Below are positions 53,337 to 58,627 of a stretch of 58,627 nt of DNA, in pieces. Origin of the DNA: a bacterium (GTDB lineage Bacteria > Bacteroidota > Bacteroidia > NS11-12g > UBA955); the NCBI GenBank assembly GCA_029945665.1, contig JAQSCZ010000004.1:1-58627 (forward strand). Reading direction: 5' to 3'. A model generated the notes under the pieces. The model made no database searches. It was not told the DNA's origin and saw only the letters and a program-made list of their open reading frames with translations. Both the position numbers and the translations under genes were made by a program. Position 1 is the first letter of the stretch, and each line of letters starts with the position of its first letter.

Positions 53337-53357
53337 ACCACTTTATATAAAAATCAA

Positions 53358-54674
53358 ATGACAACAGAAACAAGCTCTTACGTTCCTTTTAAAGTTAAGG
53401 ACATCAGCCTTGCAGAATGGGGTAGAAAAGAAATCAAATTGGCCGAAGCAGAAATGCCAGGTTTAATGGCCCTTAGAGCCGAATATGGCGCTTCTAAACC
53501 ACTGGCAGGTGCTCGCATCGCTGGTTGTTTACACATGACCATACAAACTGCCGTACTTATCGAAACCCTTACTGCACTTGGTGCCGAGGTTACTTGGTCG
53601 TCGTGCAACATATTCTCAACCCAAGACCATGCTGCTGCAGCCATTGCTGCTGCTGGTATTCCAGTATATGCTTGGAAAGGCATGACTGCAGAGGAATTCG
53701 ACTGGTGTATTGAGCAAACCTTGTTCTTTGGCGAAGATAAAAAACCATTGAACATGATTTTAGATGATGGTGGCGATTTAACCAATATGGTATTCGATGT
53801 TTATCCAGAATTGTCTGCGGGCATTAAAGGCTTAAGCGAAGAAACCACCACTGGTGTTCACCGTTTATACGAAAGAATGAAAAAAGGCACGTTGGTAATG
53901 CCGGCTATCAATGTAAACGATAGCGTTACCAAATCTAAATTCGATAATAAATATGGTTGCAAAGAAAGCTTGGTAGATGCGATAAGAAGAGCAACAGATA
54001 TTATGATGGCAGGTAAAGTGGCTGTTGTTGCTGGTTATGGCGATGTAGGAAAAGGTTCTGCAGAATCATTAAGAGGCGCAGGTTGCCGCGTATTGGTTAC
54101 CGAAATTGATCCAATTTGTGCATTACAAGCTGCCATGGATGGTTTCGAAGTTGTGCCAATGGACGAAGCTGTTAGCAGAGCTAACATTTTTGTGACTGCT
54201 ACAGGAAACGTTAATATCATCAAAGACAGACACTTTAAAGGCATGCGCGATAAATCAATCGTGTGTAACATCGGTCACTTCGACAACGAAATTGACATGA
54301 CTTGGTTAAACAATACCTGTGGTTCTACTAAATATACAATCAAGCCTCAGGTTGATGTATATAATGTTGATGGAAAAGAAGTTATTATATTGGCAGAAGG
54401 TCGTTTGGTTAACTTAGGCTGTGCCATGGGTCACCCTTCATTTGTAATGAGTAATTCATTCTCTAACCAAACATTGGCTCAATTGGAATTATGGGCTAAC
54501 AGTCAAAATTACAAAAACGAAGTATATGTATTACCAAAGCATTTAGATGAGAAAGTAGCTAAATTACACTTAGCACATATTGGTGCTAAATTAGAAACCC
54601 TTGACAGAGAGCAAGCAGATTATATTGGCGTTGCAGTTGAAGGTCCATTTAAAAAAGATACTTACAGATACTAA
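53358..54674 (+). CDS. ahcY: Adenosylhomocysteinase
   Basis: A 438-residue enzyme that splits S-adenosylhomocysteine into adenosine and homocysteine, removing the product inhibitor of SAM-dependent methyltransferases. NAD-binding loop [17 protein letters not shown] (about 225), substrate motifs [55 protein letters not shown], and the C-terminal [15 protein letters not shown] with the conserved Lys-x-x-x-Tyr end. The frame opens 11 codons earlier, but the ATG at 53358 ([12 protein letters not shown]) follows the promoter and is the family start. Stand-alone. Confidence 0.96.
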   Translation: MTTETSSYVPFKVKDISLAEWGRKEIKLAEAEMPGLMALRAEYGASKPLAGARIAGCLHMTIQTAVLIETLTALGAEVTWSSCNIFSTQDHAAAAIAAAGIPVYAWKGMTAEEFDWCIEQTLFFGEDKKPLNMILDDGGDLTNMVFDVYPELSAGIKGLSEETTTGVHRLYERMKKGTLVMPAINVNDSVTKSKFDNKYGCKESLVDAIRRATDIMMAGKVAVVAGYGDVGKGSAESLRGAGCRVLVTEIDPICALQAAMDGFEVVPMDEAVSRANIFVTATGNVNIIKDRHFKGMRDKSIVCNIGHFDNEIDMTWLNNTCGSTKYTIKPQVDVYNVDGKEVIILAEGRLVNLGCAMGHPSFVMSNSFSNQTLAQLELWANSQNYKNEVYVLPKHLDEKVAKLHLAHIGAKLETLDREQADYIGVAVEGPFKKDTYRY

Positions 54675-54735
54675 AACAATCTTTTTTTATGTTATACAAG
54701 TAGTAACGTAAAATTCAGATTTAATAATTCATTCT

Positions 54736-55263
54736 ATGAATTCGCATTTTAAAAACCTTCTGTTCTCGATTTGTTTATTGCCATTATTGGCAGTAACGAT
54801 AAAAGAGCAGGAGGTTTTTTCTTTCTCAAGTACAACTGTCCAATCCACCTGCGATGATACCGAAGTGAATACTGAGAAAGTTGATTCACTATTGGCTTTT
54901 GCAAACCGGTATTTAAACAAACCATATTGCTATGGCAGTAAACCACCCAAGTGTTTCGATTGTAGTGGATTTGTTCAATTTTGTTTCAGTCAGTTCAATG
55001 TCCAACTGCCCCACTCCTCTCACAGTTCTGCTTTCTTAGGTAAATTTGTAAGTGTAGAACACGCCCGCAAAGGGGATTTAATTTTCTTTACTGGCAGAAA
55101 CCATGCATCAGAAACCGTTGGTCATGTTGGCATCGTCACTGAATTAAAAGACGATAAAATTTATTTTATTCATGCGTCTGTTCAAGCCGGTGTTATCATC
55201 TCCAACACCGAAGAAGATTATTACAAAAAAAGATTCATGATGGTTAAGCGTTTCAAATTATAG
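54736..55263 (+). CDS. NlpC/P60 family cell-wall hydrolase
   Basis: A 175-residue exported cysteine peptidase that cuts peptidoglycan stem peptides. Signal-like N-terminus (LLFSICLLPLLAVTI), then an NlpC/P60 domain with the catalytic Cys76 in FDCSGFVQF, His130 in GHVGIVTE and His146 in FIHAS. A short linker with Cys39 precedes the domain and no SH3b domain is present. It ends six bases beyond the convergent marC stop, so the two mRNAs overlap tail to tail. Confidence 0.92.
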   Translation: MNSHFKNLLFSICLLPLLAVTIKEQEVFSFSSTTVQSTCDDTEVNTEKVDSLLAFANRYLNKPYCYGSKPPKCFDCSGFVQFCFSQFNVQLPHSSHSSAFLGKFVSVEHARKGDLIFFTGRNHASETVGHVGIVTELKDDKIYFIHASVQAGVIISNTEEDYYKKRFMMVKRFKL

Positions 55264-55833
55264 ATTGAAATTGCTTTTAAATATTTTCACTGCAATGGCA
55301 ATGAGGATTACACCAAAAAATTTACGAATCACTAGTAAGCCACCTTCCCCTAATATTTTTTCAATTCTATTCGTTGATTTTAAAACGATATAGATGAATA
55401 TTAAATTGGCAACAATGCCGATAAAAATATTTAATGGATGGTAATCTGCCTTTAAAGACATAATGGTGGTAAGCGTTCCACTACCAGCAATTATAGGAAA
55501 AGCAATAGGCACGACACTTCCAGTTTTGGCATTTGGGTCGGTTTTGAAAAAATCCCGTCCGAGTACCATTTCTAATCCAATAATAAATATAACAACCGAG
55601 CCTGCCAATGCAAATGAATGAATATCGATGCCTAAAAGGTTTAGAAATTGTTCTCCCACAAGAAAAAACAAGGTCATTAATAGCCCTGCTACTAAGGTTG
55701 CCACACCCGATTGAATGTGCCCCATTTTCTTTCTCATTGCAATTATTACTGGTACGGATCCAATGATATCAATAACTGCAAAGAGTGTAAAAGTAATTGT
55801 TAAGGATTCTCTGTAATCAAACATAGCACACAA
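55258..55833 (-). CDS. MarC family membrane protein
   Basis: A 191-residue integral membrane protein with about six hydrophobic helices (TFTLFAVIDIIGSVPVIIAM; VATLVAGLLMTLFFLVG; FALAGSVVIFIIGLEMVLG; GSVVPIAFPIIAGSGTLTTIMSL; IVANLIFIYIVL; FFGVILIAIAVKIF). The signature PIAFPIIAGSG is that of MarC. The family's substrate is unknown; the original link to multiple antibiotic resistance was withdrawn. ATG start; overlaps the convergent NlpC/P60 gene by 6 bp. Confidence 0.92.
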   Translation of the reverse strand: MCAMFDYRESLTITFTLFAVIDIIGSVPVIIAMRKKMGHIQSGVATLVAGLLMTLFFLVGEQFLNLLGIDIHSFALAGSVVIFIIGLEMVLGRDFFKTDPNAKTGSVVPIAFPIIAGSGTLTTIMSLKADYHPLNIFIGIVANLIFIYIVLKSTNRIEKILGEGGLLVIRKFFGVILIAIAVKIFKSNFNL

Positions 55834-56055
55834 AGGTAATACTTTGTTTACGATGCATCAATTTGTCCCTCTATCTGAAATATTAAGAATGCCTACCGCA
55901 ATGAAACTTACAAGTTCCATTGATTAACCTAAAAATCAATTTAGAGATTGATTTAATCAACTAATATGGGCCGATATAGGAAATTTCACAACGGGATTAG
56001 TGTTAATTATGATTTATTTTACATCGTATACAAATCAAAGAATTATCAAAAAAAA

Positions 56056-56081
56056 AGTCCCGCAAATAAATTTGCAGGACT
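56056..56081 (-). terminator. Terminator of the YceI gene
   Basis: The stem AGTCCCGCAAAT/ATTTGCAGGACT (one mismatch) is followed by a nine-T run on the minus strand, 30 bp after the stop. Confidence 0.8.
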
Positions 56082-56110
56082 CTCTCTGAATTTAATTAAT
56101 GAATATCAAA

Positions 56111-56770
56111 TTATCCTTTCTTCGCTTTAAGATCTATTACAACTTTAAACTCATCGTTAATTGCTTTATCTTTCAATTTAGCTTTTAAATTAGGGAATGC
56201 AGTAGTTGAATTGTATTTAACACCAAAATCTAAACGGTTTACCATAACAGAACCGGTAGCTTCAACAGCATCGCCATTGATAGTTACTTTTGCTGGAACT
56301 ACTATGTTTTTTGTAATACCTTTTAAAGTTAAGTTACCAGAAATAGCATGGGTATTGCCAGCCGTGTCATTGCTTAAAGCAGCAACACTTGTTACTTCGA
56401 ATTTACCTGTTGGATATAATTTTGTATTAAAGAAGTCTGTATCATTTAGGTGACCAACTAAGTATGCGTTTTTAGTAGGATCAGCTAAATCTAAATCTTT
56501 AATCGATTTGATATCGATAATAAAACTACCTGCAGTTAAATTACCATCTTTCACTGTAAGACTACCTTCACTTAATTTCATGGTACCGTTATGGCCATAA
56601 GACAAAGCCTCACCGGTCCAATTTAGAATAGAAGATGCTGTATCTACTAAATAAGTAGTTCCTAAGGAATCAGTTGCCACTACTTGTTCTGTTGTTGCTT
56701 CAGCAGCTGGTTGACTATTACAAGCCGCGAATAGAGCTGAAATAGAAATGATATAAAATATTTTTTTCAT
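56111..56770 (-). CDS. YceI family lipoprotein
   Basis: A 219-residue secreted protein. The signal MKKIFYIISISALFAACN has the lipobox LFAAC. The mature domain is the YceI lipocalin-like beta barrel (YLVDTASSILNWTGEALSYGHNGTMKLSEGSLTVKDGNLTAG near its start; GTANAFPNL-like TTAFPNLKAKLKDKAINDEFKVVIDLKA at the end) that holds an isoprenoid or other hydrophobic chain. The substrate here is unknown. A -7 element lies just before the ATG. It ends at a clear terminator. Confidence 0.92.
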   Translation of the reverse strand: MKKIFYIISISALFAACNSQPAAEATTEQVVATDSLGTTYLVDTASSILNWTGEALSYGHNGTMKLSEGSLTVKDGNLTAGSFIIDIKSIKDLDLADPTKNAYLVGHLNDTDFFNTKLYPTGKFEVTSVAALSNDTAGNTHAISGNLTLKGITKNIVVPAKVTINGDAVEATGSVMVNRLDFGVKYNSTTAFPNLKAKLKDKAINDEFKVVIDLKAKKG

Positions 56771-56777
56771 GTTGCTA

Positions 56778-56785
56778 CAAATGTA
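56778..56785 (-). promoter_or_regulatory. -7 element for the YceI gene
   Basis: TACATTTG on the minus strand, an exact TANNTTTG, eight bases before the ATG at 56770. Transcription would start at or next to the start codon, giving a near-leaderless mRNA. No clear -33 box. Confidence 0.45.
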
Positions 56786-56798
56786 CCTACAATCTTTG

Positions 56799-58427
56799 TT
56801 ATGACATATATCTATTACCTATCCATATATAGCGTCTATTTATAAAGTCGGCATTTGTAAATGATGCATTTCCGGAAGGATTACCGCCACTTACGTGCAA
56901 ATCGCTCCAAGCAGCATGTTGATTTACAAAAGCTGCCCCAGTAAAATTGAAAGAAACGGGGGTAAATACACTGTTCATTTCTTCCTCAATTGTAGCCATT
57001 CTATCTGCATCTGTGCAAAATGCTAAGCAAGTAATAGCTCCATTTTTTTCGGCTGAATTTTTAGCAATGGCTATGGATTGGTCTTTACTTTCAGTTTTCA
57101 CTATACAGATTAAAGGTCCAAAATATTCTTTCAAATAAATCGATTCATCTTTGGCATCAACCACTAATACATTGACAGATTTAATTCTAGCATGTTCGAA
57201 TTCAGCATTGTCAATTTTTAAGTCATTAAGTTGAATTTGATTTGGATATTTATCTTTAACCTCTTCAATTCTTTTTGAAGTTGCATCATTTTGAATGGCG
57301 CCAAGTGTCGGAGCGCCAGCCTTTGGATTGAGTAACAAAGCAGAGACAGCACCGATAATTTTATCTTTAACCTCATCGAAAGTAAGGTTTCCATCCTCTG
57401 TTGAAATACCATCCGCTGGCACATAAATATTTTGTGGAGCGGTACACATTTGTCCACTGTATAACGAGGCAGAGAAAGCAATATTTTGAGCAACAGGGTC
57501 AATATTATTAACACTTTCTATAATAACTGAATTGATTCCAGACTTTTCGGTAAAGCAAGTTTTATTCAAACTTTCAATATAATCACCCATTGTGTTGCCA
57601 CCCGTGTAATCAATCATTTTTACCTGTTCATGCGCTGCTAGTATTTTGGCCAAAGGATTTTGAGCACTATCGATTGCTAATTGAATCACATTGGTTGGCA
57701 AACCATTTGCTTTCAATTCCTTCTTCAATTCGTCAATAAAAATAGCAATAGGGTAAACGGCTTTAGGATGTGGTTTAACAATCACGGTGTTGCCTGTAAC
57801 AAGACTTGCATAAATACCTGGAACAGAATTCCATGTTGGAAAAGTAGAGCAACCTATTGCAAGACTGATACCTTTAGGAATTGGCTTAAAATTTTTATTA
57901 ATAGTTAATTCGAACTTACCCATGTTTTTAGTCCAAACGACATCCTTCGGGTAGACAGTCATTTGTTGATAGGCGGTAGCAAGTACTTCCAATGCTCTGT
58001 CACAAGCATGCGGCCCTGAAGCTTGGAAACTCATCAAGAAACTTTGACCCGTTGTATGCATGGTAGCATAAGCCATTTCGAAGAATCTTTCTTTGACGCG
58101 ATCGAGTGAATTTGTCAAAACTTTAATTCTCAGGTCAAGGTCAGTTTTTTTCCAAATATTGAAAGCTGAGGCACTATTATTTATAATTGTTTGCGTGTCG
58201 TATTGTGCGTATTTTATGCCGATACCTGTTTGAAGATAAGGAGATACTTCTTCACCAATAAAATCTGTTGCGTTGTCATCGATAAAAGTATAATTGGAAT
58301 TGAATCTTGCTTGAAAAGCGGCTAGACCAGCAGCTTGTAAAGACTCTTCGTAGGCTTTCGGATTTTCGGGATAAACTGCGAAAAATTTCCTTTCGGAATT
58401 TGATTTAATAAGTTCTGATAAATTCAT
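56799..58427 (-). CDS. PaaN-like aldehyde dehydrogenase
   Basis: A protein of about 542 residues in the aldehyde-dehydrogenase superfamily, closest to the long PaaN group of phenylacetate degradation. Motifs: the AIGCSTFPTWNSVPGIYASLVTGNTVIVKPHP cofactor and substrate loop, the Glu in SGINSVIIES, nucleophilic Cys near 325 in SLYSGQMCTAPQN, and the C-terminal TGAAFVNQHAAWSDLHVSGGNPSGN. The frame opens at TTG 58433, but a -7 element at 58431-58438 and the ATG at 58427 (MNLSELIKS) favour the later start. No other paa gene is in the window, so the substrate is not settled. Confidence 0.88.
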   Translation of the reverse strand: MNLSELIKSNSERKFFAVYPENPKAYEESLQAAGLAAFQARFNSNYTFIDDNATDFIGEEVSPYLQTGIGIKYAQYDTQTIINNSASAFNIWKKTDLDLRIKVLTNSLDRVKERFFEMAYATMHTTGQSFLMSFQASGPHACDRALEVLATAYQQMTVYPKDVVWTKNMGKFELTINKNFKPIPKGISLAIGCSTFPTWNSVPGIYASLVTGNTVIVKPHPKAVYPIAIFIDELKKELKANGLPTNVIQLAIDSAQNPLAKILAAHEQVKMIDYTGGNTMGDYIESLNKTCFTEKSGINSVIIESVNNIDPVAQNIAFSASLYSGQMCTAPQNIYVPADGISTEDGNLTFDEVKDKIIGAVSALLLNPKAGAPTLGAIQNDATSKRIEEVKDKYPNQIQLNDLKIDNAEFEHARIKSVNVLVVDAKDESIYLKEYFGPLICIVKTESKDQSIAIAKNSAEKNGAITCLAFCTDADRMATIEEEMNSVFTPVSFNFTGAAFVNQHAAWSDLHVSGGNPSGNASFTNADFINRRYIWIGNRYMS

Positions 58428-58430
58428 GCA

Positions 58431-58438
58431 CAAATCTA
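58431..58438 (-). promoter_or_regulatory. -7 like element at the aldehyde dehydrogenase start
   Basis: TAGATTTG on the minus strand matches TANNTTTG but lies directly before the ATG at 58427, so the message would start at the codon itself. Either the mRNA is leaderless or the match is by chance. Confidence 0.3.
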
Positions 58439-58527
58439 AAGTTTTTTATATAAATGTTGATGGATTTTAGTTAATAGTTATTGGCCATGCAGAAAGCGTG
58501 AATGTTTCTATTCAAGTGAGTCATTCT

Positions 58528-58557
58528 AAAAAAACATACCGTTTGGTATGTTTTTTT
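58528..58557. repeat. CATACC hairpin, third copy
   Basis: AAAAAAACATACC/GGTATGTTTTTTT with loop GTTT, a perfect 13-bp stem. It shares the CATACC/GGTATG core with the copies at 38785 and 48490. It is 100 bp upstream of the aldehyde dehydrogenase, with T-runs on both strands. Confidence 0.6.
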
Positions 58558-58597
58558 TATGAGCAGAGGTTTTTCTAAAAAAGTAGGGACATAAAAA

Positions 58598-58621
58598 AAC
58601 CCTGACGCGGAGGTCAGGGTT
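58598..58621 (-). terminator. Terminator at the right window edge
   Basis: AACCCTGAC/GTCAGGGTT, loop GCGGAG, with a run of seven T after it on the minus strand. It probably ends a gene that lies beyond the window. Confidence 0.7.
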
Positions 58622-58627
58622 AATAAA

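Noticed and set aside
53337-53357. SAH or SAM riboswitch before ahcY
   Set aside because: Only about 20 bases separate the -7 element from the ATG, too short for any known class.

Overview
The window comes from a chromosome of a member of the Bacteroidota. The evidence is low GC, two proteins with type IX secretion (T9SS) C-terminal sorting domains, a DUF5723 protein and PF13568-type outer-membrane barrel, an RND pump with lipoprotein adaptor and outer-membrane parts, almost no Shine-Dalgarno sequences, and several exact matches to the Bacteroidota -7 promoter element TANNTTTG. The class or species cannot be fixed from the sequence. No rRNA, tRNA, CRISPR array, transposase or integrase was seen.

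Layout. 0-12 kb: start of dnaB, clpC, small envelope proteins, yqeY, a phosphosulfolactate-synthase (ComA) homologue overlapping a TPR gene, a large M1 peptidase, and a two-gene unit encoding a SET-domain methyltransferase and a histone H1-like Lys/Ala/Pro protein. 12-19 kb: housekeeping genes on the minus strand (purQ, truA, an Uup-like ABC-F ATPase, gltA) with a decayed ORF between them, then a MacB-type permease and a lipoprotein. 19.7-26 kb: tripartite RND efflux operon followed by a structured repeat. 26.6-30.5 kb: uvrA and an atypical SDR. 31-43 kb: a signalling and stress block (two CsbD-like proteins, CheB/CheR/histidine-kinase fusion, a receiver beside a degenerate kinase-like protein, an AraC-hybrid kinase-receiver operon, Dps, a small iron-permease-like protein and a porin-like barrel). 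43-49.6 kb: GH130 phosphorylase overlapping a GT4 fusion, a glutaminyl cyclase, and two T9SS cargo paralogues. 49.8-58.6 kb: DEDDh-GIY-YIG nuclease, a hairpin cluster, DUF5723, ahcY, NlpC/P60, MarC, YceI and a PaaN-like aldehyde dehydrogenase.

The most notable system is the SET/H1-like pair at 10.9-11.8 kb. A predicted protein-lysine methyltransferase sits 25 bp upstream of a gene for a protein made mostly of Lys and Ala, with one shared terminator and a perfect 15-bp inverted repeat upstream. This suggests a self-contained chromatin-protein methylation module, which is an inference not proven by the sequence. Other points of interest are three families of intergenic hairpins, two of them with compensatory base changes, the GH130/GT4 pair, and the signalling block bracketed by CsbD-like genes.
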